A stretch of DNA of 64,000 bases, taken from positions 1,369,880 to 1,433,879 of the forward strand of contig NZ_AP028155.1 of the NCBI RefSeq assembly GCF_033096445.1, read 5' to 3'. Shown piece after piece: positions 34,944 to 44,592 of this stretch. Below the pieces are notes generated by a model. It was given only the letters and a program-made list of their open reading frames with translations. It did not search any database and was not told the DNA's origin. How positions within the stretch are numbered: position 1 is the stretch's first letter; the number at the start of each line of letters is the position of its first letter. A program made the position numbers and the translations under genes. This DNA comes from Butyricimonas faecihominis (GTDB taxonomy: Bacteria > Bacteroidota > Bacteroidia > Bacteroidales > Marinifilaceae).

Positions 34944-35594
34944 ATGAAAAGTAATGACATTTCCACTATGACCAAGAGTCAAGATGAACCCCGGCAAAGT
35001 TACTATTTAAAATTTGGGAGAAAAACCATTCACGGGCTATCACCCGAAGATTTGAAATCTCTTCACGACACCATAAACGAGTACTTCGATCGAGAAGATG
35101 AAGCCTTCCCGGCGAGCATATACCTAGGTCCTGGTTTGGGGCAATTCTCCAAAATCCAAAAGATAACCATTTTTGACAACGGGAGCTTTAACGTGCGTTA
35201 CAACGTTTCGACGTTTGGAGAAATCATACAATATATATCCGCATTACAACTCCTAGACTTGTTCCTAAATATACTCTCGTTTCTGCAACAAGTTGAAGGA
35301 ATAGACATACAATGCTCCATCCCGAAAATAAAACCTCGAAAAATAAAGCCGGCACCCACACGCAAGAATAATCGTCATATCCTATTGCTGGAAGAAAACG
35401 AGGCGCAAAAGAAAATAGAGATCATCAAAGAAATGCCAATGATCGTGAAAAACGAAACCTTGACAAAGGTAAACATTACACCTCCAATCGAATATGACGT
35501 ACAAATCAACGATCAATTTTTAGATAACTTATCCCGTGATCAAGTCATGGAAATACAACATATAATTGACGGATTCTTACAGGCAAGAATTTAA
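34944..35594 (+). CDS. hypothetical cytosolic protein with repeated helical motif
   Basis: I do not recognise this 216-residue protein. It has no signal peptide or TM helix. Two related segments occur at the ends: GLSPEDLKSLHDTINEYF near residue 31 and LSRDQVMEIQHIIDGFL near 196, both of the form LS-x-[DE]-x2-x-[LI]-H/Q-x-[IT]-I-x2-F. The middle contains IYLGPGLGQFSKIQKITIF and a basic Pro-Lys linker KIKPRKIKPAPTRKNNR near 132-148. It sits behind the structured leader at 34674-34830, which probably controls it. No neighbouring gene on either side is a clear partner. Confidence 0.6.
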   Translation: MKSNDISTMTKSQDEPRQSYYLKFGRKTIHGLSPEDLKSLHDTINEYFDREDEAFPASIYLGPGLGQFSKIQKITIFDNGSFNVRYNVSTFGEIIQYISALQLLDLFLNILSFLQQVEGIDIQCSIPKIKPRKIKPAPTRKNNRHILLLEENEAQKKIEIIKEMPMIVKNETLTKVNITPPIEYDVQINDQFLDNLSRDQVMEIQHIIDGFLQARI

Positions 35595-35664
35595 CAACAC
35601 GTCGGTCGACGTAAGAAAAAACCTTGCAAATCAGTCGATTTACAAGGTTTTCATTTGCTTTTCG

Positions 35665-35737
35665 TGAACTCGGCGGGAGTCGAACCCACAACCTCTTGGG
35701 CCGTAACCAAGTGCTCTATCCATTAAGCTACGAGTCC
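35665..35737 (-). tRNA. tRNA-Arg (anticodon ACG)
   Basis: Read leftward, a 73-nt cloverleaf has acceptor stem GGACTCG/CGAGTTC (one G-T pair), anticodon stem CTTGG/CCAAG with loop TTACGGC (anticodon ACG), and T-arm GTGGG-TTCGACT-CCCGC. The CCA end is not encoded. ACG (wobble inosine after TadA editing) reads CGU, CGC and CGA codons. Confidence 0.93.
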
Positions 35738-35843
35738 TTTTCATTTGAGCGATGCAAAGGTAATATAATTTTCTTCACTTGCTCACTTCTTACGAGAATA
35801 TTTTTAAATAATTCTTTCTCGTTGAAGATACAAGGGAAATGCT

Positions 35844-35851
35844 TATTTTTG
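35844..35851 (+). promoter_or_regulatory. promoter of the M48 metalloprotease gene
   Basis: TATTTTTG matches TAnnTTTG and has TTG at 35822-35824, 19 bp upstream. It predicts a leader of roughly 65 nt. Confidence 0.6.
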
Positions 35852-35922
35852 TACGTTATATTATAAGCATATAACGACAATAAGGAAATATTAATAATCA
35901 AACATTAAAATTCACTACAACG

Positions 35923-36711
35923 ATGAGAAAACTATTCATGTGCGTATTATTACTTGCCGGAACCTTAACTTTACAAGCGCAAATAAAAATCGGCAAAATG
36001 AAAATCGACACGAAAAAAGCTATTCAAGCCGGGAAAGACGCGGCCGGAGCAATCACTCTTTCCGACGAGGACATTGCTAACATGAGCCAAGAATACATAC
36101 AATGGATGGACACACATAATAAAGTGGCGGCACCGGATAGCGAATTAGGTAAACGCTTGGCCAAGATCACGGCAAACTTCCCCGAAATTGAAGGGCTGAA
36201 ACTGAATTTTGCTATATATGAAGTTGTCGATGTCAACGCTTTTGCCTGCGGGGACGGGAGCATCCGTATCTTTGCCGGATTAATGGAGTTAATGACTGAT
36301 GACGAGGTGTTGGCTGTTATCGGTCATGAGATCGGACACGTGGTACACCAAGACACTAAACACGCCATGAAAAATGCCTATCTTCGCTCGGCTGCCAAGA
36401 ACGTGGCAGGTGCGGTAAGTGAAACAGCGTCCAAATTGACCGATTCCCAACTGGGAGCGTTGGCAGAGGCTTTCATGGGGGCACAATTCTCACAAAAGCA
36501 AGAATTCGCCGCTGATGATTACGCTTTTGATTTCTGCCTTCAACAAAAGGTTGACCCCTACGCCATGTCAAAAGCATTGACCAAACTGGTAGAACTCTCC
36601 AATACCGGGGGAGAAAAAGCCTCTCGCATTCAACAGATGTTTTCTACCCACCCGGATAGCGAGGCTCGTGCAGCAAGATTAAAAGAAAGAGCCGATAAAT
36701 TACAGAAATAA
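35923..36711 (+). CDS. secreted M48-family metalloprotease
   Basis: The 262-residue protein has a signal peptide (MRKLFMCVLLLAGTLTLQAQ), then an M48 domain with the zinc motif HEIGH in VIGHEIGHVVHQD near residue 133 and the downstream EFAADDYAF near 193, which holds the third ligand Glu. The C-terminus carries a conserved STHPDSEARAARLKERA. It resembles periplasmic LoiP/YcaL-type quality-control proteases that handle outer-membrane proteins. It appears monocistronic, with a terminator at 36754-36791. Confidence 0.88.
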   Translation: MRKLFMCVLLLAGTLTLQAQIKIGKMKIDTKKAIQAGKDAAGAITLSDEDIANMSQEYIQWMDTHNKVAAPDSELGKRLAKITANFPEIEGLKLNFAIYEVVDVNAFACGDGSIRIFAGLMELMTDDEVLAVIGHEIGHVVHQDTKHAMKNAYLRSAAKNVAGAVSETASKLTDSQLGALAEAFMGAQFSQKQEFAADDYAFDFCLQQKVDPYAMSKALTKLVELSNTGGEKASRIQQMFSTHPDSEARAARLKERADKLQK

Positions 36712-36753
36712 AATACCAGAAAGTCATTGGGTTTATAAAACTTATAAACAAAA

Positions 36754-36791
36754 GAATGAGGGTGACTTTTAGTCAGCCCCATTCTTTTTTT
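36754..36791 (+). terminator. terminator of the M48 protease gene
   Basis: GAATG-a-GGG-TGACT pairs with AGTCA-g-CCC-CATTC (13 bp, two one-base bulges) around a short T loop and is followed by seven T residues. Confidence 0.8.
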
Positions 36792-36875
36792 ATCCCCATA
36801 AACGGGGACACCTCTCCCCCAAAAGCACCCCCAATATCCTTATTTTTGGTGATGGATTCATATTATCCTACCCTA

Positions 36876-36883
36876 TAACTTTG
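36876..36883 (+). promoter_or_regulatory. -7 box of the TonB/DUF4876/ABC operon
   Basis: TAACTTTG matches TAnnTTTG and ends 22 bp before the ATG at 36906. A clear TTTG at the usual distance upstream is not seen, so an activator may be needed. Confidence 0.5.
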
Positions 36884-36905
36884 CATCGACAAAAAGAAGT
36901 AAGTG

Positions 36906-39677
36906 ATGAAATGCAGATTTGGGATTATCGAGATTCTTTGTTTATTGGGTTATCTATCTATCGCGCTACCGATTCAAGCGCAAAGTCAAACACAATTTCA
37001 CCTGCAAGGGAATATAAAAGACGCCAAGACGAACGAATTACTGGAATTCGCAACCGTATTATTAAAGAATGATTCCGTGCAACTTCACGCGATCAGTGAT
37101 ACGAAAGGAAGTTTCAGCATAAAAAACGTTCCAACCGGGACCTACTCTCTTAGCATCTCTTTTATCGGATATACCCCGATACATCAATCCCTGTCCATCC
37201 ACCGGGATACGACAATTGCAATCGCCTTGCAACCGGACAATATCACGCTAAAAGACATTATTGTCACCGCATCCGAATCCAGAGGCCTTACAACCTCTTC
37301 CAAGATTAACCGCAAGGCCATGGAACTCCTGCAACCGTCAAGTTTCACGGATATTCTGGCATTACTGCCGGGCGGAAGAACGAAAGATCCCGCCCTCGGT
37401 GGTGTAAACCAAGCCCGTTTGCGGGAAGTTGGTGTTTCCAGCGACGATTACGATATTTCATCATTAGGTACCGCTTTTCTTGTCAACGGGGTACCAATCA
37501 ACACGGATGCCAACATGCAACACGTGCTGGGAGCCAGTCAAAGCGATCACGATTACTACCGGAACAGCACGGGCAAAGGGGTTGATATGCGTATGGTGTC
37601 AACTGATTTCATCGAAAGCGTGGAAGTGATCCGGGGAATTCCTTCCGTTGAATACGGTGAACTGACCAGCGGAGTAATCAAAATCCAACGAAAAGCGGGA
37701 GCCCATCCGTGGGAAGCCCGCATAAAATCAGACCCCGAAAGTAAACTCGTGTACCTAGGTAAAGGATTCGCGACAAACAAAGGATGGATATTCAACTTCG
37801 GGTTCGATTACTTGGATGCAGAGATCGATCCCCGCAACAATCTGGAAAACTACAAACGTCTCTCCGCAACCACCCACATGGCACGGGTGTGGAAAACAAA
37901 CACCCGGTCATTATCATGGGATTTGGACTTGGACTACGGGCAATCCATTGATGATGAGAAAAGCGATCCGGACATCAGCTATAAAAAGATAGACAAATAC
38001 AAATCCAGCTACCACCGGATGTCCGTGTCAAACACGCTGAACTGGGTATTCACCCAATCCCGGCACTGGCAATACGTCAACTTAACCGCCGCCGTGGACT
38101 ACTCGCTCAACAAAATCAAACAGACTAAATTTATCTCGCTGGATAAAGACACCCCCATTCCCGACAACACGGAAGAAGGCGAACACGACGGGATTTTTCT
38201 CCCGTATCGCTATACGGCACATTTAAAAGTGGACGGCAAACCCATCAATGCTTACGTGAAGACGATGAGTGAATTTCACTTCGATCTTTTCAACACCACG
38301 AATAAATTGAAAGCGGGAGTTGAATGGCGAATGAGTAAAAACCTAGGGAAAGGTCAGGTGTACGACCTGACACGGCCTCTTTATCCCTCGACCTCCTATC
38401 GCCCCAGACCGTATGACGAGATTCCGGCAGATCACCTGTTATCGTTTTTCATCGAGGACCGGATTGATATTCCTATCGACCGGCATCGGCTGATCGTGGC
38501 CGGGGGTATACGTGCCTTCTCCCCGCTCAACTTGGATGCGGAGTACCGGATGCAGGGTAAAATATACTTCGATCCCCGGGTAAACGCACAATGGAAATTC
38601 CCGACCCTGTTTCTCTTCGACCGACAATTAAACATCCAACTTGTCGGCGGGATCGGATGGCAAAGAAAAATGCCCGTGATGTCACAACTCTACCCGGAGA
38701 AGATCTATTACGACCTGACCCAATTGAACTATTATCACACGAACGCTGACTTCCGGCGTTTAAACATGATGACCTACATTATTGACCCGACGAATTACGA
38801 TCTGGAACCCGCCCGTAACAAGAAATGGGAAGTACGTCTGGATTTCGATTATGACAAACACCTGTTCTCCGTGAATTATTTCTACGAGAAGATGACTGAC
38901 GGTTTCAGAACAACCAATTACTACCGGTCTTTCCAGTATAAAAAATATGACGCCTCAACCATTGACCACACCTCATTACAGGGGCCACCGGAATTAAGTG
39001 ACCTGACTTACACGAACGACACGGTGATCAGCACATACGGGAGAAACACGAACGGTAGCATGATTATCAAAAAAGGAGTTGAATTTCAATACTCGTCCAA
39101 CCGTATTGAATCCATACACACCCGTCTCACGGTTACCGGGGCATGGTTCAAATCGACCTACCACAACAGCCAGCCGGTGTACAGGAAACCCAGCGTGATA
39201 TTGAATGGGAAAGAATTAAAATACATCGGGTTATATCTGGACGACGACGGGTACATTCGGGAACAATTCAACACGAACTTCATGTTCGACACGTACCTGC
39301 AAAAGCTCGGACTGAATTTCGCCACTTCGGTACAATGCATGTGGTTTACCGCACAGGAGAGCATGAGAAAGAACGGGGTACCGATCAAGTACGTGGACAT
39401 CAAAGGCGAAGAACACGATTACACGGCTGCCGATCAAACCGACATGGAACGCCAGCATCTGGTAGTGAACTACAACGAGGCCGCTTTCAAACGGACAACG
39501 GTTCCCGTATCCATCAACATCAATTTCTCGGCAACCAAGTATTTCAATCAAAAGATAGGACTCTCCCTGTTCGTAAACAACATACTGGACTACAATCCCA
39601 GCTACGAGGCCAACGGGGCGAAAATCAGAAGGAAAGCAGTCCCCTATTTCGGCATGGAATTGAACATCAAATTATAA
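36906..39677 (+). CDS. TonB-dependent receptor with carboxypeptidase-like domain
   Basis: The 923-residue outer-membrane protein starts at the ATG at 36906 (a GTG codon precedes it). Its signal peptide is followed by a CarboxypepD_reg-like domain (FHLQGNIKDAKTNELLEFATVLLKN) near residues 30-110, a plug (VTASESRGLTTSSKINRKAM to DFIESVEVIRGIPSVEYGELTSGVIKIQ) and a beta-barrel ending in YFGMELNIKL. It lacks an STN domain, so it is not a signalling receptor. It is the first gene of an operon of eight that pairs it with an ABC transporter, suggesting uptake of a metal complex, cofactor or peptide. Confidence 0.92.
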   Translation: MKCRFGIIEILCLLGYLSIALPIQAQSQTQFHLQGNIKDAKTNELLEFATVLLKNDSVQLHAISDTKGSFSIKNVPTGTYSLSISFIGYTPIHQSLSIHRDTTIAIALQPDNITLKDIIVTASESRGLTTSSKINRKAMELLQPSSFTDILALLPGGRTKDPALGGVNQARLREVGVSSDDYDISSLGTAFLVNGVPINTDANMQHVLGASQSDHDYYRNSTGKGVDMRMVSTDFIESVEVIRGIPSVEYGELTSGVIKIQRKAGAHPWEARIKSDPESKLVYLGKGFATNKGWIFNFGFDYLDAEIDPRNNLENYKRLSATTHMARVWKTNTRSLSWDLDLDYGQSIDDEKSDPDISYKKIDKYKSSYHRMSVSNTLNWVFTQSRHWQYVNLTAAVDYSLNKIKQTKFISLDKDTPIPDNTEEGEHDGIFLPYRYTAHLKVDGKPINAYVKTMSEFHFDLFNTTNKLKAGVEWRMSKNLGKGQVYDLTRPLYPSTSYRPRPYDEIPADHLLSFFIEDRIDIPIDRHRLIVAGGIRAFSPLNLDAEYRMQGKIYFDPRVNAQWKFPTLFLFDRQLNIQLVGGIGWQRKMPVMSQLYPEKIYYDLTQLNYYHTNADFRRLNMMTYIIDPTNYDLEPARNKKWEVRLDFDYDKHLFSVNYFYEKMTDGFRTTNYYRSFQYKKYDASTIDHTSLQGPPELSDLTYTNDTVISTYGRNTNGSMIIKKGVEFQYSSNRIESIHTRLTVTGAWFKSTYHNSQPVYRKPSVILNGKELKYIGLYLDDDGYIREQFNTNFMFDTYLQKLGLNFATSVQCMWFTAQESMRKNGVPIKYVDIKGEEHDYTAADQTDMERQHLVVNYNEAAFKRTTVPVSININFSATKYFNQKIGLSLFVNNILDYNPSYEANGAKIRRKAVPYFGMELNIKL

Positions 39678-39695
39678 CACCAATATATCATAAAT

Positions 39696-40895
39696 ATGAA
39701 AAACAATTTTATCATTTTCTGTTCGCTGATCGTGACGATCTTTAGCGTGCTGTCTTGTACGGACGATAACAAAACGGTTAATACAACCGAATTTACATTA
39801 AACACAACACTTCCGGAAGGATTTGAAGAACCTAGTATATCCAATATGGTAGTAAAGTTCACCAACGTGAATACCGGACGAGTGACAAATAACACGACGT
39901 TCGAGAATAATCAAATCCACGTAACCCTTCCGGAAGGAATGTATCATATCAGCATGGAAGGTTTTATTCAATACAAGCGAGAGGGAGAAAGCCATGAAGG
40001 ACTAATCCGGGGATACGAAGAATCTGTCAACATATCGGGAACGACCGCTTCTTTAGCAACCGAATTATTCATTAGCCAGACGTCTTCCGACTTCATTATC
40101 GCCGAGATATTTTTCACGGGAACGGTGACGGAAGAAGGACAACAATACAATGGAGACAAATACATTAAAATCTACAATAACACGGATAAGGTGCTGTATG
40201 CCGACGGATTATCTATTCTAGAATCAGCATTCCTAACCACAGACAAGCAAGACTACACGCCAGACATCATGAGAGAGGCTATGGCCGTAAACTCTATTCT
40301 TACCATTCCGGGAAATGGAACCGAACACCCGGTTAATCCCGGAGAATATATTATCATTGCAGATAACGGGATAAATCATCAAGCTCAAAACTCAAACTCC
40401 ATCGATTTAAGTAAAGCGGATTTCGAAATCTTCTATGAAGATAGTGACGATATTGATAACCACGAAGTTCCCAACATACTGACCCCGTACGGCAAATTTG
40501 TATTCCACAATCGCGGTTTCAATAGTTACGCGATAGCTCGACTGGGAGATATCGAAAAGTTTTTACAAGACTATACTTATGATTACGAGTGGATGTTTGT
40601 CTTTGAAGAATACCAGATTCCCTGCGAGGAAAGTTGTTACAAAGTACCGAACGAAATGATTGTAGACGCTGTCAATTTAAGTGTCAAATCAGAATTCCAA
40701 TGGATTGTAACCTCGCCCACGATAGATATGGGCTGGACCTACTGCGGGGTTATTGACGGGGATGAAAACCGATATGGAAAGAGCGTTCTCCGGAAAACTT
40801 TCACGACCACGGAAGACGGAAGGGAAATTCTGCAAGACACCAACAATTCAACCGAGGATTTTACCCCGGAAGCTACACCATCTTTGAAGAAATAA
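39696..40895 (+). CDS. DUF4876 lipoprotein, copy 1
   Basis: The 399-residue lipoprotein (lipobox SVLSC, Cys21) matches DUF4876. It has an N-terminal beta sandwich (FTLNTTLPEGFEEPSISNMVVKFTNVNTG) and a second domain with the recurring segment KYIKIYNNTDKVLYADGLSILESAF, then an C-terminal signature GREILQDTNNSTEDFTPEATPSLKK. The family is found beside TonB receptors in Bacteroidetes and probably acts as a surface-exposed partner. A paralogue follows after 24 bp. Confidence 0.88.
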   Translation: MKNNFIIFCSLIVTIFSVLSCTDDNKTVNTTEFTLNTTLPEGFEEPSISNMVVKFTNVNTGRVTNNTTFENNQIHVTLPEGMYHISMEGFIQYKREGESHEGLIRGYEESVNISGTTASLATELFISQTSSDFIIAEIFFTGTVTEEGQQYNGDKYIKIYNNTDKVLYADGLSILESAFLTTDKQDYTPDIMREAMAVNSILTIPGNGTEHPVNPGEYIIIADNGINHQAQNSNSIDLSKADFEIFYEDSDDIDNHEVPNILTPYGKFVFHNRGFNSYAIARLGDIEKFLQDYTYDYEWMFVFEEYQIPCEESCYKVPNEMIVDAVNLSVKSEFQWIVTSPTIDMGWTYCGVIDGDENRYGKSVLRKTFTTTEDGREILQDTNNSTEDFTPEATPSLKK

Positions 40896-40919
40896 ACACT
40901 TTATAAAAACAAAAACAAC

Positions 40920-42128
40920 ATGATCAACAAAATTTCTTACGTATTAGTATTTATGTTATTCATCTGTGCAGGATTTATTGCCTGCACGGATGATGACAAA
41001 GTAAAAATCACAGAGTTTACTTTAACACTCACAGAACCGGAAGACTTGAATGTAACAAGCATATCCGACCTACACGTCACGTTCAAGAACGTGAACACCG
41101 GAAAACAGACAACAAACACGATGACCGGAACCACAGGGAAAATCACGCTCAACGAAGGCCTTTACAATATCACCGTAGAGGGGAAAATGAATTATATCGT
41201 TGACGAGAAAACCGTTGAAGGGCAAGTAAAAGGATATAAAGAATCCGTGAATCTTGTCGGAACAACAAGCGCTGATAATATTAAATTATTCCTTTTCAAC
41301 TCGAAAGCGGATTTTGTTATTGAAGAGGTCTATTTCGCCGGAAGTACGACACCGGAAGGAAAACAATATCTTGCAGATCAATATATTAAAATATACAACA
41401 ATTCCGATTCCGTTTTATATGCAGACGGACTTGTTATTCTAGAATCCGCTTTTAAAACCTCCCAAAAATACGACTACACACCGGACATCATGTCACGAGC
41501 AATGGCTGTTCAATGCGTGTACGCCATTCCCGGAAACGGAAAAGACTATCCGGTACAACCCGGAAAATCTCTTTTGATTTGTGATAAAGCAATAGATCAC
41601 AGAGAAGCAAACAGCAATTCTTTCGACCTAAGTAATGCAGACTTCGAATGGTATGATGACAGTGACAAAAATCCAGATATAGATAATCCACAAGTGACCA
41701 ACCTTGACAAAATCTATAGCTATACAAAAACGACATGGAGTCTGCACAATCAAGGACTTTGCGCTTATGCTATTGCCCGGTTACAAGTGGATAAAAATAC
41801 TTTTTTAACAGATTACACATACAAGGCTACATATATTAACGTTATAGGAGAATCCCAAGACAAGAATGCTTATCAAGTCCCCAACGCATGGATCATCGAC
41901 GCGGTCAACATAAGCAACAAAGCACAATATGCTTGGAATGTAGTTGACGCATCCCTCGACATGGGATTCACCTACTGCGGGGAAGTCGCACTCGACAAAA
42001 ACCGATACAACAAAAGTGTCCGCCGGAAAGTACTTTCCACCACTCCTGACGGACGCAAGATACTGAAAGACACGAATAATTCCACGGAAGACTTTGAGGC
42101 CAAGGCCACTCCGTCTTTAAAACAATAA
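40920..42128 (+). CDS. DUF4876 lipoprotein, copy 2
   Basis: The 402-residue lipoprotein (lipobox AGFIAC, Cys22) is a tandem paralogue of the preceding gene, sharing the YIKIYNNSDSVLYADGL segment, MGFTYCGEVALDKNRY and the closing DTNNSTEDFEAKATPSLKQ. The two differ most in their first domains and in a mid-region loop. Tandem duplication and divergence suggest two ligand variants or a heterodimer. Same operon, 24-bp gap upstream and 19-bp gap downstream. Confidence 0.88.
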   Translation: MINKISYVLVFMLFICAGFIACTDDDKVKITEFTLTLTEPEDLNVTSISDLHVTFKNVNTGKQTTNTMTGTTGKITLNEGLYNITVEGKMNYIVDEKTVEGQVKGYKESVNLVGTTSADNIKLFLFNSKADFVIEEVYFAGSTTPEGKQYLADQYIKIYNNSDSVLYADGLVILESAFKTSQKYDYTPDIMSRAMAVQCVYAIPGNGKDYPVQPGKSLLICDKAIDHREANSNSFDLSNADFEWYDDSDKNPDIDNPQVTNLDKIYSYTKTTWSLHNQGLCAYAIARLQVDKNTFLTDYTYKATYINVIGESQDKNAYQVPNAWIIDAVNISNKAQYAWNVVDASLDMGFTYCGEVALDKNRYNKSVRRKVLSTTPDGRKILKDTNNSTEDFEAKATPSLKQ

Positions 42129-42147
42129 TTATTAAACCGACAAAATC

Positions 42148-43668
42148 ATGACTTTTCGTTTCATTCTGATTTTTAGTCTTCTTTTCCAGACCTTCGGGAC
42201 ATGGGCGCAGGATAGCATTCCGGCAAACACCCGCGTACGGATTTACTTCTCCCCGACGGAGAGTTTCGTGTCGCAAATCTATGATAACCCGGCAATAAAT
42301 TACTATGCTCACACGTTCTCCATATCGGAACTACAAATCGGTTGGGAACAACAGAATGCAAACAAGGCATTTTTGCCCCAATTAGGCTCGGAAGTTCGTA
42401 ATTTCTCCTTCCACGCATTTTCTTATATGCCATTAGGAGAAAACAGCAAGACATGGGGAAACGCCTATTTTAAAAAAGGGAAAAGGGAAAAAGTAGAATG
42501 GAACGAAACGTCCGATTATTTGACGGTATATCCTTACGTGGTCGCAGACTCGGTCGGTGGGGACATGGACTTTGAAGAATATTATTTTGCCGGGGGATAC
42601 GCGCAGGAACATAAACGTTTCACTTGGGGGATATATGCCAATTACCGGGCCCTTATCGAGTACCGGAAGATCGATCCCCGCCCCAGAAATATCGTCTCGG
42701 ACCTGAAAGCCTCCATCGGTATGTCGGCCAAGTTGAACAAGCTATACTCCATGGGAATCGCCTTCCATGCCGGAAAATACAAGCAAACCAATGACGTGAA
42801 GTTTTATAGCGAACTGGGTTCCGCCATTACCTATAATCTCAGCGGTCTGGGCATGGACTACGTCCGGTTTCGCAGAGGGGCCACTTCCCTCTTCTACGAC
42901 GGTCATCGCTACGGGGCAAGCATTGAAATTTTCCCCCGCGACAAACAAGGTTTCTCCGGCTCCTTCGGGTATGAAAGATTCTCTTTCGAGAAGATTATTT
43001 CAGACCTGAACGACCTGCCCTTGAACACGTTGAATCAGGACGAGATGAAAGCCGAAATCGCTTACACTTCTTTCCGGAACAAGCACCAGTGGGGAGTCCG
43101 GACACGGGCAACCTACCAAGATCGTCAAGGGATTGAATCCCTTATCGGAAGTGCCACAACCAACGTGTACGAAAAAACGGGCGAGGCCGAACAGCTATCC
43201 GTGAAAAAAGCAGATATTTCCGTTTCGGGAGTATACGGGCAAACCAAGGGAGACCGTTTTACATGGTACCTGTCACCAAGAGCCGGGTTCAACTCGTTCA
43301 AGATGGAATATCTTGACCCTGCCCGCCTCATGAAAGTAAACTATTTATCCGGCGGGATGAACTTCTTTGCCGCAACCGGCTACAAAAAGCACTCTTTCCA
43401 GTTCGTTCTGGACGGGGTGTATCGTAAGAATTCAACCGCCGATTTGCAGCTCACGGAAATCGACCAAGAGCAAATCGCCCTAGCCGCAGTTTACAAGGCT
43501 TACGACAATCTCTCCACGGACAACTGGACCACGAATATAGAACTCCGCTGGAATTATTCCCTGCCTAAAAACAGGGGTATCTTTATCAAATTAAACTGGC
43601 AACATGACTCCTGCCAAAACGACTTGCACCGGGAAACCCTGCAAGCACATTGCGGCATTGTTTTTTAA
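42148..43668 (+). CDS. DUF6850-family outer-membrane beta-barrel
   Basis: The 506-residue protein has a signal peptide (MTFRFILIFSLLFQTFGTWAQ) and consists of alternating amphipathic strands typical of a porin-like barrel, ending in LQAHCGIVF with a C-terminal Phe. It fits the DUF6850 barrels that occur after DUF4876 genes. It carries no plug, so it is not TonB-dependent. It may be an accessory channel or an assembly partner for the lipoproteins. Confidence 0.8.
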   Translation: MTFRFILIFSLLFQTFGTWAQDSIPANTRVRIYFSPTESFVSQIYDNPAINYYAHTFSISELQIGWEQQNANKAFLPQLGSEVRNFSFHAFSYMPLGENSKTWGNAYFKKGKREKVEWNETSDYLTVYPYVVADSVGGDMDFEEYYFAGGYAQEHKRFTWGIYANYRALIEYRKIDPRPRNIVSDLKASIGMSAKLNKLYSMGIAFHAGKYKQTNDVKFYSELGSAITYNLSGLGMDYVRFRRGATSLFYDGHRYGASIEIFPRDKQGFSGSFGYERFSFEKIISDLNDLPLNTLNQDEMKAEIAYTSFRNKHQWGVRTRATYQDRQGIESLIGSATTNVYEKTGEAEQLSVKKADISVSGVYGQTKGDRFTWYLSPRAGFNSFKMEYLDPARLMKVNYLSGGMNFFAATGYKKHSFQFVLDGVYRKNSTADLQLTEIDQEQIALAAVYKAYDNLSTDNWTTNIELRWNYSLPKNRGIFIKLNWQHDSCQNDLHRETLQAHCGIVF

Positions 43669-43687
43669 ACCATAATATCTTTTATAC

Positions 43688-44572
43688 ATGGAAAAAGTAA
43701 TCAAGTGTAAAAATATAACGCACTATTACGGAGAAAAATTAATTTACGAGAACCTGAACTTCGAAGTAGAAAAAGGTAAAGTACTCGGGTTACTCGGAAA
43801 AAACGGAACGGGAAAAACCACCATCATTAACATATTGAACGGTTATTTAAAACCCTGTTCCGGAGAGTGTTACCTTCTCGGCGAGAACATGAATCACCTC
43901 ACTCCCGCCACGAAAGCCAAGATCGGCTTATTACTGGAAGGTCACGTGCAACACACCTATTTCACGATCGAGCAAATCGAAAAGTATTACCGGGCCTTTT
44001 TCCCGAACTGGAAACGAGACGCGTTCTACGGTTTGATGGAAAAACTAAAAGTTGTTCCTCATCAGAAAATCAATCATATGTCCTGCGGTCAGCGTTCTCA
44101 AGTCGCCCTTGGGTTACTATTTGCCCAAGACCCGGAATTACTGATCCTCGACGATTTCTCCATGGGACTGGACCCCGGCTATCGCCGTCTGTTCGTGGAA
44201 TACTTGCGGGATTTTGCCGCCGGAGGGGATAAAACGATATTCCTGACCTCCCACATCATCCAAGACATGGAATTGCTGATTGACGATTGTATGATTCTGG
44301 ATTACGGACGCTTGCTGATTCACAAACCGACCCGGGAAATCATGGAAAACTTCCACCGTTTCCGTTTCTCCTTGAACGAAGGTCAAGTTCCCACGGAACA
44401 TGAAAAACTATGGAACACCGAAAAAAATAACGGTCAATGGATTACCTACTCATTCGAACCACTCGAAACCGTCCGGCAACTATTGGAATCAAAAGGTGTA
44501 CAAGTGGCAGATTTAAAGGAGGAAACTTTATCCCTTGAAGACGCTTTTATCGGGTTAACCGGAAAATATTAA
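43688..44572 (+). CDS. ABC transporter ATP-binding protein
   Basis: The 294-residue ATPase has Walker A GLLGKNGTGKTTIIN near residue 35, Walker B PELLILDDFSMGLDPGYR near 152 and switch His in FLTSHIIQDM near 190. The signature motif reads MSCGQRSQ instead of the canonical LSGGQ, a deviation in the second position. The last 80 residues form a small regulatory extension. The gene is immediately followed by its membrane partner (20 bp) and belongs to the TonB/DUF4876 operon. Confidence 0.92.
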   Translation: MEKVIKCKNITHYYGEKLIYENLNFEVEKGKVLGLLGKNGTGKTTIINILNGYLKPCSGECYLLGENMNHLTPATKAKIGLLLEGHVQHTYFTIEQIEKYYRAFFPNWKRDAFYGLMEKLKVVPHQKINHMSCGQRSQVALGLLFAQDPELLILDDFSMGLDPGYRRLFVEYLRDFAAGGDKTIFLTSHIIQDMELLIDDCMILDYGRLLIHKPTREIMENFHRFRFSLNEGQVPTEHEKLWNTEKNNGQWITYSFEPLETVRQLLESKGVQVADLKEETLSLEDAFIGLTGKY

Positions 44573-44592
44573 TCAAAAACAACACTAAAACG

